A stretch of DNA of 64,000 nt from Galerina marginata (lineage: Eukaryota > Basidiomycota > Agaricomycetes > Agaricales > Galerinaceae), in assembly GCA_023014335.1 (NCBI GenBank), contig JAECYW010000013.1, forward strand, positions 124,001 through 188,000. The letters run 5' to 3'. A model generated the notes under the pieces. That model did no database searches. It saw only the letters and a program-made list of their open reading frames with translations, and had not been told where the DNA came from. Of the stretch, positions 43,521-54,949 are shown piece after piece. The position numbers and the translations under genes are program-made. Each line of letters begins with the position of its first letter. Positions within the stretch are counted from its first letter, which is position 1.

Positions 43521-45257
43521 GACCGATGAGGGTAGGACATGGAACCGAATCGCTGGTTTGTTTGATGTAGAATAAGGAGTATGTTTTCGATTGTGAGCAA
43601 GGTAGGTTGCTGGATTTGTTACTGTGCAGGTGGACATGCAAGGCAAGGCTGTGGAACGGTGTTGTGCGAAAGTAAAAGTGAGAACAATCGACTCAACCAA
43701 ATCCCTCTCAAAACGTGACGTTCTTACAGTGACTTAGTGAAAATTTAAACATTAATAGAAAGTGGGTCAGAGTAAGTAGAGCAGAATGACAGTTGTGGCC
43801 AAGTCGATGACGCCCTCAAGCGCCTAACGCCTCTTGGCGCAAACACAAGATCCCCTGAAGGTTGAACATTTAATTCTGCCGCAGCCATCCCAAGTCCCTA
43901 ATGTCCCACTTTGCAGAACGTCATAGACCACAATTTGGAGCAAGCTTAGAACAAGATGTTTCAGAAGGAGAAGCCGTCTACGCCAATTACTGTTGAAGGC
44001 GGGCTCTCGGGAGCTTATCCCGGCGGCGGGTACCATCGAACGCCTAAATAACCGAAGTCAACGTCAACATTGTAATAATATAATACCCTTTGTTTCCTGA
44101 ATCAGAACTACATCTGCTTTAAGGTCTGTCGTGAGAGACTAACTCAGAACCATCTTTCTCCGCCTCCCGTCTTTCACGTTTATCCTTCCAGACCTACTTT
44201 CACAAAACTTGTGCAATGGGCGAAACCACTTATTTGCGTGCAAGGGAACCAGACCTACATCGACCCACCGGATGTGGGCCGGACGGCGGAAGCTGAAGGA
44301 TGTCAAGTGGGGTAAGATACACTGGGTCCAGGTACGTCGCAATAAATGAGCTTGCTGTGCAGCTTATCCACACCTCAGCACACTCCAGTGCCGCTCAGCG
44401 CATCGCTACCCAATGACACTCTGAATTTTCAGCCACGTTACAGCAAGGACGCCCGGATGCTGGGCAACCTCACCCACCATCTGCCAACATCAGCAAGGAA
44501 CCCATCCGCGACAAGGCCTGGACACGATAACTCATCGTGTTTGCGTCGGTGTAGCTGGTGCCGGGCATGCTGCGAAATCATGCCAGCCGCTGCTTCCTCC
44601 ACCTACGTCGGCGTCGACGTAGCTAATCCAGGTCCGCGTCTGCTTCGTCAACTGTCGTGAATACGGTCGACCGCCCCCTCCCTTTGACGTAGCATAATCC
44701 ACCAGCACCTCGAACGACGTTCGACCGACCTCCGCGTAGCGACAATATAAGCCGCGGGTGGAAGTGTAGGTGGCTGCGATTGCAAGTCGGGAGAGGTGGG
44801 TCGGTGACGGTGGGCGAACATTCATTGAAATGTCGAAGTCGTGAGTTTGATGTGGGCTGGAAATGAGGTGAGCAACACTTCGACTAGGGTATGATGTGTT
44901 ACTTACCTTGCCGATCCAATTGGCCCCAAAACCCTCAAGCTGACTTGACGGCTGCCCCTGCGCCGTGTGGAGCGCATGAGGTTTGAGGTTTTAGACCCCA
45001 AGCCGGTGTCACTTGGCGGGGAGGGAGAAGGGTGCTATAGACAAGGTAAGCAAATTTTCCAGCATTAGAGGGACAGATTACTGACCTAGATTACTTGCTG
45101 CAGCCCCTTACATATTGTTCCTCGATGTTTGAACTGGCAGCTACGCTCGCATAACATCACAGTCGAGCCCTTGAAGGCTGATTTGTACCGCCACGGGAAG
45201 ATGTACGGCAACCTGGGCCTGACCAGTTGAGTTGGGTTGGGGCATGGAAGCAGAAAT
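43521..45257. other. Intergenic, no supported gene
   Basis: This region lies between the split helical-protein gene and E6. Short frames on both strands overlap each other and have no start or intron context I trust. It includes the probable promoter region of the minus-strand gene. No repeats of the E or foldback families are seen. Confidence 0.4.
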
Positions 45258-45258
45258 T

Positions 45259-48200
45259 ACAAGTTCTTACGTAGTAAAAGAACTTGTTTTCCGGCCTGCA
45301 TAGCAGGCAGAAAACATTCCTAACGCAATGGTTGGAAATTCTCCCACTGCTATAGTGACCCTGCATGGTTTCTGTATCTCAGCCATTACTGGGCCAATTT
45401 TTATGATCTTGGTATCAAAAAATTCGTAAAAATCAGGGCTTTCATGTGGCATGTGTATCCAGGGTTGATTAGGTCATGTGACCTGCTCACACAACCCAAA
45501 AAGCGCAAATTTGTGTGAATTTACACTTAAAACAGATTTCAGTGAGCTAGATATACTAAAATATGTTACTCAGACCAATCTAGAATAATGTACAAATATT
45601 TACATATGTTTTGCAATGATGTCATGGTGTCCAAATCTGGCAAACAGCTAGCTCAACTTGGTGAAAATCCAAAAATTGGTGTTAAACGGATAACCCATAA
45701 AAGGCACACCAAACATTGCAAAACATGACCAAATAACATGGAAATAATGTTCTAGAACCTTACATAATCAAACTCACAGCAGGACTTTGTGCAATTGCCT
45801 TGGATTTGGTAATGCACCAACTTGGACAAAAATATTCTCAGGGATATGTCATGTGATATGTGTGCACAGACCATCTCTTAGGTAAAAAAAACATTATCAG
45901 TATTTTTATTTTATTTTAATGCCTTTAAAATCTCTCAATATAGCTTATTTACTGTGTTTTCAACAATATTCCGCATTTGGTATGTCACATCAAGATGTGA
46001 CAATACGCATGTGACACCATCTTTTAGCCCTGAATTTTCTGATAATTACACATTTTGTTTCAAGGCAATCCGATAAAAACTAAGGGACGTAAGAATTAAT
46101 CTTGTTACAAGTTTCTTATTGTAGTCTAATAATTAATCTTGTTCTTACGTAGTAAAAGAACTTGTTTTCCGGCCTGCATAGCAGGCAGAAATGGTTTCTA
46201 ACGCAATGGTTGGAAATTCTCCCACTCATACTGTGACCCTGCATGGTTTCTGTATCTCAGCCATTACTGGGCCAATTTTTATGATCTTGGTATCAAAAAA
46301 TTCGTAAAAATCAGGGCTTTCATGTGGCATGTGTATCCAGGGTTGATTAGGTCATGTGACCTGCTCACACAACCCAAAAAGCGCAAATTTGTGTGAATTT
46401 ACACTTAAAACAGATTTCAGTGAGCTAGATATACTAAAATATGTTACTCAGACCAATCTAGAATAATGTACAAATATTTACATATGTTTTGCAATGATGT
46501 CATGGTGTCCAAATCTGGCAAACAGCTAGCTCAACTTGGTGAAAATCCAAAAATTGGTGTTAAACGGATAACCCATAAAAGGCACACCAAACATTGCAAA
46601 ACATGACCAAATAACATGGAAATAATGTTCTAGAACCTTACATAATCAAACTCACAGCAGGACTTTGTGCAATTGCCTTGGATTTGGTAATGCACCAACT
46701 TGGACAAAAATATTCTCAGGGATATGTCATGTGATATGTGTGCACAGACCATCTCTTAGGTAAAAAAAACATTATCAGTATTTTTATTTTATTTTAATGC
46801 CTTTAAAATCTCTCAATATAGCTTATTTACTGTGTTTTCAACAATATTCCGCATTTGGTATGTCACATCAAGATGTGACAATACGCATGTGACACCATCT
46901 TTTAGCCCTGAATTTTCTGATAATTACACATTTTGTTTCAAGGCAATCCGATAAAAACTAAGGGACGTAAGAATTAATCTTGTTACAAGTTTCTTATTGT
47001 AGTCTAATAATTAATCTTGTTCTTACGTAGTAAAAGAACTTGTTTTCCGGCCTGCATAGCAGGCAGAAATGGTTTCTAACGCAATGGTTGGAAATTCTCC
47101 CACTCATACTGTGACCCTGCATGGTTTCTGTATCTCAGCCATTACTGGGCCAATTTTTATGATCTTGGTATCAAAAAATTCGTAAAAATCAGGGCTTTCA
47201 TGTGGCATGTGTATCCAGGGTTGATTAGGTCATGTGACCTGCTCACACAACCCAAAAAGCGCAAATTTGTGTGAATTTACACTTAAAACAGATTTCAGTG
47301 AGCTAGATATACTAAAATATGTTACTCAGACCAATCTAGAATAATGTACAAATATTTACATATGTTTTGCAATGATGTCATGGTGTCCAAATCTGGCAAA
47401 CAGCTAGCTCAACTTGGTGAAAATCCAAAAATTGGTGTTAAACGGATAACCCATAAAAGGCACACCAAACATTGCAAAACATGACCAAATAACATGGAAA
47501 TAATGTTCTAGAACCTTACATAATCAAACTCACAGCAGGACTTTGTGCAATTGCCTTGGATTTGGTAATGCACCAACTTGGACAAAAATATTCTCAGGGA
47601 TATGTCATGTGATATGTGTGCACAGACCATCTCTTAGGTAAAAAAAACATTATCAGTATTTTTATTTTATTTTAATGCCTTTAAAATCTCTCAATATAGC
47701 TTATTTACTGTGTTTTCAACAATATTCCGCATTTGGTATGTCACATCAAGATGTGACAATACGCATGTGACACCATCTTTTAGCCCTGAATTTTCTGATA
47801 ATTACACATTTTGTTTCAAGGCAATCCGATAAAAACTAAGGGACGTAAGAATTAATCTTGTTACAAGTTTCTTATTGTAGTCTAATAATTAATCTTGTTC
47901 TTACGTAGTAAAAGAACTTGTTTTCCGGCCTGCATAGCAGGCAGAAATGGTTTCTAACGCAATGGTTGGAAATTCTCCCACTCATACTGTGACCCTGCAT
48001 GGTTTCTGTATCTCAGCCATTACTGGGCCAATTTTTATGATCTTGGTATCAAAAAATTCGTAAAAATCAGGGCTTTCATGTGGCATGTGTATCCAGGGTT
48101 GATTAGGTCATGTGACCTGCTCACACAACCCAAAAAGCGCAAATTTGTGTGAATTTACACTTAAAACAGATTTCAGTGAGCTAGATATACTAAAATATGT

Positions 48201-48770
48201 TACTCAGACCAATCTAGAATAATGTACAAATATTTACATATGTTTTGCAATGATGTCATGGTGTCCAAATCTGGCAAACAGCTAGCTCAACTTGGTGAAA
48301 ATCCAAAAATTGGTGTTAAACGGATAACCCATAAAAGGCACACCAAACATTGCAAAACATGACCAAATAACATGGAAATAATGTTCTAGAACCTTACATA
48401 ATCAAACTCACAGCAGGACTTTGTGCAATTGCCTTGGATTTGGTAATGCACCAACTTGGACAAAAATATTCTCAGGGATATGTCATGTGATATGTGTGCA
48501 CAGACCATCTCTTAGGTAAAAAAAACATTATCAGTATTTTTATTTTATTTTAATGCCTTTAAAATCTCTCAATATAGCTTATTTACTGTGTTTTCAACAA
48601 TATTCCGCATTTGGTATGTCACATCAAGATGTGACAATACGCATGTGACACCATCTTTTAGCCCTGAATTTTCTGATAATTACACATTTTGTTTCAAGGC
48701 AATCCGATAAAAACTAAGGGACGTAAGAATTAATCTTGTTACAAGTTTCTTATTGTAGTCTAATAATTAA
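45259..48770 (+). repeat. Tandem array of four 878-bp units (E6)
   Basis: Internal copies look identical to each other. They read GGCAGAAATGGTTTCTAACG, combining the type-A hairpin with the type-B sequence after it. Confidence 0.9.
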
Positions 48771-49153
48771 TCTTGTTCTTACGTAGTAAAAGAACTTGTT
48801 TTCCGGCCTGCATAGCAGGCAGAAATGGTTTCTAACGCAATGGTTGGAAATTCTCCCACTCATACTGTGACCCTGCATGGTTTCTGTATCTCAGCCATTA
48901 CTGGGCCAATTTTTATGATCTTGGTATCAAAAAATTCGTAAAAATCAGGGCCTTCCTGGTCACGTGACCAGGCCGTTTTAGGCTTGTTAGATTCGCCTCA
49001 TTTTTCTGCTTTTTTTGAGTATAAGATCATCCCAATTGGTTCAGATTTGAGCGGACTATGCATTATTTACTTATTTAACCTGTATTTATAGTCGGACTCA
49101 CCTTGAAAGTAAGAACTTGTTTTTGCCATGCACAGCAATGGCCTCTGAACAAG

Positions 49154-49225
49154 TTATTTATAGTCGGACTCACCTTGACAGTAAGAACTTGTTTTTGCCA
49201 TGCGCAGCAATGGCCTCTGACCAAG
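49154..49225 (+). repeat. Duplicated 3' terminus of E6
   Basis: This 72-bp segment repeats 49082-49153, including the subterminal inverted repeat and the 3' hairpin, with a few substitutions. It offers two alternative 3' ends in tandem. Confidence 0.85.
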
Positions 49226-49282
49226 TTTGTCAAACGCACAATCGGACGAACATTATTTGCTGGAGTTTAACACAAGCGACTC

Positions 49283-50151
49283 TTGCAATATTCAGTCGAT
49301 CAGGATATTGTCGAAGTACCCGACCCCTCTACAATTGCCAAGAAAAAGACGAAGAAAAAGAGGGGGACCAAGAAGGTTGTTCTTTCGGAAGAAGATGTTC
49401 CTGATTTTTTGCCGCCATTGAGGACGAATACGAATTACCCTCCTGAAACAAACCGCGCTCTCAGTCCAGCGGGAAATGGTGAGCTCGGGCTGCATATCAT
49501 CGTCTCAGCACTTCAAGCGGTTGCCGCTTATTATACAGCCACCAAACACGAACCGGATGCTCTCTTTTGCAATAGCGTCGAGGCGGCTCCAAGTCCTGGA
49601 CCGCCTACGACATTGAGCCTTCCTCAATCCGGTCATAAGCGTTCAAGAGCTGAATCGGAGGGATCCAACGTTATTGGTGGCGAAACTGGCCAGGTGGAGT
49701 GCGCCCTCGATTGGAGGAGCCATCACATGTCCCAACCAAAGTTACAGCACCGAAGACCAACAGGAAGAAGAAGAAAATGACAAAGCAGACGACCGGCGCC
49801 AACGGGTCAAAGAAAGCACCCGGTAGTTCTGGTCTTGCCGCTCACAAGGCCAAAAAGGTGCCCGCTGCTCAAAAGGCTGAAAGGTCATCAACTATCAAAG
49901 CTCCCAAGAAGCTGCCCCCGCCCCTGCCGCGAGCTCGTGCCAGCAAACGGTATGCAAATTTTCTTAATTTGCAGGCTCCACGTTCTAATACATACCAGGA
50001 TCGGCTCAAAGGATTATAAGAACATTGCAGTGACTATTCCGCGCGAGGACTGAATGCCTTATATCGTGATTTGAAGGGCACCAACTTGAAGGAGCGCAAA
50101 CAAAAGCAGCCCCCGGACAAACCTAAGTGCCTTCGAGACGTTGGTAACTAA
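49283..50151 (+). CDS. Basic, low-complexity protein of unknown function (uncertain model)
   Basis: The first frame (49283-49780) has a lysine cluster (about residues 20-33) and an acidic segment. The adjacent frame (49699-50019) continues with lysine/alanine/proline-rich sequence like a nuclear or chromatin-associated tail. A short last segment ends TAA at 50151. Joining the frames needs a frameshift near 49695 or an intron I cannot identify. The 5' end lies immediately after E6 and may have been cut by it. No domain is recognised. Confidence 0.35.
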
Positions 50152-50765
50152 ATGAAATATTCAAGAGTGCCATCGCATGCTGGCGAATAACTCACAACGT
50201 GAAGCAGAGCAGATTTGCGTTTGGTAATTCGCACCTGCACCCGGCAGCTACTGATAGGTTTTGTTCACGGAAGTCGCGTCGGTGCTTCTCATATTTAGCA
50301 GTATTGTCCATGGCGGTGTTAGAACTTGAAAAGGCACCAGAGGGGTTGACCTAAGAGCAAAGATTGCGTAGGGAGTGATGGCAGAGCCATGTCAGACCGC
50401 TTACGATTGTGTACAGCGCCAAATTTCAATGTCACCGGGTCGATTGGACGCGACAGTGAAGGGGGTCTAACGAGTTTATTATTTATCATATTACAACTCT
50501 GGGTCACTTGGAAGTACCAGCCGTTCACCCTGTTGTGCTGTCAGAAGTAACCTGAGACAAGCGGCGCAACACGTTAGACAACATTTAAATGATCTTTAGG
50601 CAGGCGTACCGTCTCAAGGTATATCTGATAAGCGCCCCATCCCCAGCACATAGATTAACAACCCCATTGGCTGTACTCCCAAATCGCATAACTAAAACAT
50701 CACCGTGCCATTGTCGGCCAGGAACTAGTGCGAGAACCGCTGCGTTGATTGGGAGGAGCTTGTGA

Positions 50766-51149
50766 CTTGGTCAGAGGCCATTGCTGCGCATGGCAAAAAC
50801 AAGTTCTTACTTTTAAGGTAAGTCCGACTATAAATAAAGGTTAAATAAGTAGATAATGCATAGTCCGCTCAGTTCTGAAGCTATTGGGATGATCTTATAC
50901 TCAAAAAAAGCAGAAAAATGAGGCGGATCTAACAAACCTAAAACGGCCTGGTCACGTGACCAGGAAGGCCCTGATTTTTACGAATTTTTTGATACCAAAA
51001 TCATCAAAATTGGCTGAGTAATGGCTGAGATACAGAAACCATGCAGGGTCACTGTATGAGTGGGAGAATTTCGAACCATTGCGTTAGGAATGTTTTCTGC
51101 CTGCTATGCAGGCCGGAAAACAAGTTCTTTTACTACGTAAGAACTTGTA
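50766..51149 (-). mobile_element. E7: minimal Helentron-like element, no full unit
   Basis: This 384-bp copy on the minus strand runs from the 3' terminus CTTGGT at 50766 to the 5' end at 51149, with A on both flanks. It has the same structure and length as E4. The 50152-50765 stretch before it holds no supported gene. Confidence 0.9.
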
Positions 51150-52641
51150 ATTTTTAAGGAAGACCTGGAACTGATGAGTATGGCCGCCTCTGCGAACAGT
51201 AACTATGATGTCATGGATTCGAGGTTGAGTATCCATGCCAGCAAAAGCTTCTTCGATAAGTGGTGTACGGCGGTCCTTGGTCATCCTGGTTTGTATGGGG
51301 ACCGAAGTTGGGTTCGGCGACTTTGAGTCGTAGAGCATAGCGCGTACTGAGGCGTACTTGGCCTGTGTAACACCAATTTAGTGAGCAGATTTTCTGAGAG
51401 GTTTCAACCTACATTGTAACGTGGAGGAATGCAAACGCGGGAGGAAGGCATATGGCTGGTCAGGTCAAGTGAATTAGGCGCCGTCAACACAAGCTATTAA
51501 GCAATTTCTTTCGACAAACCGCCCTTCCCAATGCCATGGGTGCTTAAGTCCAGGCCACTGCTCAGACCCTGAGTCTCCAAATTCCAATACTATAGGACGG
51601 TATAGAGTGGTTGAAACACGATAGCCATGGGACAAGCAAGGTGCCCGGTAACGACTGGTTGTGTTCTAGCATTATAGTACGGCGGCGGGCGTCCCGGTTT
51701 ATAATTGCGGGTGCCTGATCGTAGAGCACTATAGCAAAACTTAGACCGTTGACAGCAATTGCAGACGTCCCTAAGAGCCTCACGAGCCGACATTCTGACT
51801 CCTCTACAGATGGTCAAGGTAATCAATCATTGTCGGGTAAAGCATGTGTTGTGGCGAAGACCGGTTGAGAACTACACCGTGACTCTGCGGAGGCGTTTGC
51901 TTCGCCACTTGGCAATTGTGCGAGAGAGGAAAACACTCAAGATTTGTGCTTACATATTTGTTTGTCACTTAGCTAAAGATTGCAATGCTCGAGCGCTTGT
52001 AAGTTTTCACTATTTTTCAAGTTCATTAGGTCCTAGTTGACGCTATCAGCTCGTTCATACTTCGACGCGATCTTTTTCTGCCAATACGTTGAGTCATTTA
52101 TTCTGCGACAGAGCACTTCTTGGTCCGACGCTTACTACTCACGTAAACATTGGTTTATCGTAAGTTCCCCTGTCAATATCCATTTTGGCGTATTGAGCGT
52201 AGTTTCTGATAAATTGAAGACATTGTGTGAACACCGCTGAATACCGTCGATTGACGCTATCAGCTTGTTCATACTTTGACGTGATCTTTTTCTGCCAATA
52301 TGTTGAGCCATTGATTCTGCGACAGAGCACTTCCTCACGTAAACATTGGTTTATCGTAAGTTCCCCTGTCAATATCCATTTTGGCATATTGGGTGTAGTT
52401 TCCGACACTCGGCTGAGTCCATCGCATGACTCCAGCCGCTTCCATTGTTCCTGACCATGTCGCCGAATGCTCTCAGCCGACTCAGCAACAGCATCCGACC
52501 ATCCGAAGCTCAACTCCTCCAAGTGTAATTATAAGTACAAGCGCTGTTGTCATTCCTGTCTCACACTAGAGTGCTATCCCCCCAACAGCGAACTTTAGCA
52601 ATAACTCTCCTCCAGAAACTCCCTTTGATCAAAGCGCTACA
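51150..52641. other. Intergenic, no supported gene
   Basis: Only short overlapping frames occur. The main structure is the direct duplication at 52037-52410. Confidence 0.4.
52037..52410 (+). repeat. Direct duplication, two copies 214 bp apart
   Basis: TTGACGCTATCAGC starts at 52037 and 52251. The copies share about 160 bp, including ACATTGGTTTATCGTAAG and a TATTGAGC/TATTGGGT end, with about 5% difference and an 18-bp gap in the second. Confidence 0.8.
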
Positions 52642-53262
52642 ATGCTTTCTCTATCACAACTTCAAGTTTTTTTGAGAAAGGTAGTTTACACGCGGTGCCT
52701 CCTGTACAAGTGCTGATTGACTGACCGCCGTTCTCAAGGAACTTCAGGAATTTGGAGCGAGAAATCGGGAGATGTCAGAAATGTGGGCGAAGATTCAGAA
52801 TTTGGAAATTCGCATGGAAGATATGAGATCAAGAATAGAAACAGCAGAAGCAGAAGCGAAGCGCCTAGTCCAGCAACTCGACCACGCCACAGAACGTGCT
52901 TTCGCAGCAGAATCATATATTCCTCAGCAAGCCGGCATAATGAACGGGCCTCAAGGTAAATCCAAAATCCACTTTAGTTGTCAAAAATTCTCTGGATTCA
53001 TGTATTTTCTGACATAGATTCGAACGCAGGAGTCGACCACAAACCTAAAGGTAAGTAAGCGTCCATTTATTTTAAGACTAGATTTTCACTGCATTCCAGA
53101 CTTAGGTCTCTCCCAAGTAATTATCACTGTCAAGCGAGAAGAGAATGCACGGTGTTTTACATTCCCGACGGAAGATCAAGGCCGAGATTCCGAAGGTGAA
53201 GGGCAATATATTGAAGAGGAAGGGAAGAATGTATGTATTTTCCTCTTTCTTCTAGTGGGCTG
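52642..53262 (+). CDS. Coiled-coil protein of unknown function
   Basis: Exons 52642-52680, 52739-52955 and 53018-53050 join in phase to a final exon from 53100. The introns are 58, 62 and 49 nt with good GT/AG borders and a TTGACTGAC branch region in the first. The product has a long heptad-rich helix (about residues 15-70) with alternating E, R, A and M residues, then a charged region. The final exon stops at 53262. A shorter alternative splice to 53289 would need a 25-nt intron and is unlikely. It lies just upstream of the F-box gene on the same strand. No family is recognised. Confidence 0.55.
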
Positions 53263-53329
53263 AAGCTCATGCATTGGAAAGGCGATAAATGAATTTCAAG
53301 CCACGCTGAATGCAGTCGATCTTGCTGCG

Positions 53330-54938
53330 ATGAAACTCCCTCTATCAATCAGAAGCTGCGACCCGTCCCAGATACTTAAGGTGACTGCCGCCATTGCCGA
53401 GTTGTCTGAACGAACATCTCCACAAATGTGTACTGCACCTCAAGGCAGCTATCAAGTTCTAAGTCCTCAACTGGAAACACGAGAGATATCAGGGCCAGCA
53501 ATCCCAATGCATTCTCAACCAGACTCGGCGCTAGACATCCTACCGACCAATATTTGGCTTGATATACTGGATGATATTGCACATCATCTTCCCCAAGCTA
53601 CATTATTCGACCTCTCTTTAACATGCCGAACTTTTCGCCAATGCTCATTACCCTTCATTTATCACACCCTCGTCACCCGCCCTTTCGCTGTAGAAAGACA
53701 CATCAGGGAACCCTGGAAAAGATCCGAGTGGTTATCACTTCCTCCTGACCGGATGTCTCGTGAAATCCAACGCTTAGAATTTTACAGTTCTAGCCCGATT
53801 GCAAATTGTGTTCGCCATCTCCACCTATATCCCTGGCTGTCGGAAGACACTTTGGAAGTTTCAGTTGAAACATCAGCTGATCTCGATTTCCTGGTTCACA
53901 AGTTCTATGAGACTGTACCCATGTTCACGAACACTCATAATCTCGTGTGCGCAAATACCGAAATCGACGGCTTCGCACTGCAGCAATTGTCGCAATTGCC
54001 TCGTTTACGGGAGGTGGACCTCAGCGGCTGCAGCTTACTCTTGTCTGCCACAGCTCTTAGATCCCTTCATCTGACCATCTTTAGATTCTGGCATATGGCG
54101 GGGCCAGATGAGTTAGAGATGCTAGGCCTCGGTCGCTGGTTAACCATCCTAGATCCGGACAGTCTTGAGTTCATTCAGGTTGGCCTGGCTCGTGCATCCG
54201 CCCTATTCTTCCAGGGTATCGCCTCCGTACCGCTTTTTACATCTCTCTCCACCGCGCTGTAATGTCTGAGAAAATGCTCTTGCAAGTGCCGCTGTTTCTC
54301 TCCAAGACGCCAGCACTTCGGTACTTTCATCTTCCTCTCTTTGGGTTCATACCATCTGAAGGCGGGAGACGAATTGCTGAAGGCGTAAAACCCCCTCTCG
54401 AATCATTGCTACCCGATGTAGAGAATTATTGTGGCCCATATGAACTCCTTCATGTGATTTTAGGCCGACCCCCTCGGCCTTCACCTTTACTCAGCCTGCA
54501 CCTGAACACCCTCTGCAAAAACGGGGAACCCTTTGCAATTTGTTTGCAAAAATTATCCTCAACTGCTCACGCACTCCAGTTAACGAATGTCACTGAATTT
54601 TTGACTCAGTTCTGCTCAATTGAGTGTGACGATCTTGCAAAATTGTTTGCTTTGCTTCCAAATTTGCAGGACTTGGAATTATCTGTTGAACTTAAGCTCA
54701 GACTCGAACCCAACAACATTATTGTTACTAAAGAGGTATGTCGGATTTTCTACCAACTGAAAGGTCCCTCATTCAACCCCGAAAGACTTTCTTGGATGAC
54801 GTTCTTGAACTTCCTTGGCCATCCCAGCTGCAGTCCTTGTCTATCGATTGGACTGCAAGTAGTTCCATGGACGTGGCTTCTAAACATAGAACTTTTCACT
54901 TCAGTGGCCCCTACTTAGGTACCCGGCGGGAACTTTAA
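53330..54938 (+). pseudogene. F-box protein gene with a frameshift
   Basis: An F-box-like motif (LPTNIWLDILDDIAHHLP...LSLTCRTFRQCSLPFIYHTL, residues about 63-105) is followed by leucine-rich sequence typical of agaricomycete F-box proteins, which recruit targets to SCF ubiquitin ligases. The frame stops at 54260. A shift of one base near 54245 (an extra T in a CTCTCTCC tract) restores it, and it then continues through a 50-nt intron (54736-54785) to TAA at 54938. It is either a pseudogene or has a sequencing error. Such F-box genes are numerous and fast-evolving in these fungi, so loss is common. Confidence 0.65.
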
Positions 54939-54949
54939 TATGGCGTATA

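Larger units (their letters stand above)
45258..49225 (+). mobile_element. E6: Helentron-like element with four units and two 3' ends
   Basis: The first unit starts at 45258, and later units of 878 bp lack the ACAA of the start motif (markers at 46141, 47019, 47897). A truncated unit begins at about 48775 and the 3' module ends at 49153 (AACAAG). A second, near-identical 72-bp 3' end follows at 49154-49225 (ACCAAG). The first unit has a type-A 5' end with GCTATAGTGACC, while internal units are hybrids. Confidence 0.9.

Noticed and set aside
43741..45250. Short frames between the split gene and E6
   Set aside because: Frames on opposite strands overlap, have no splice or start context and no recognisable motif.
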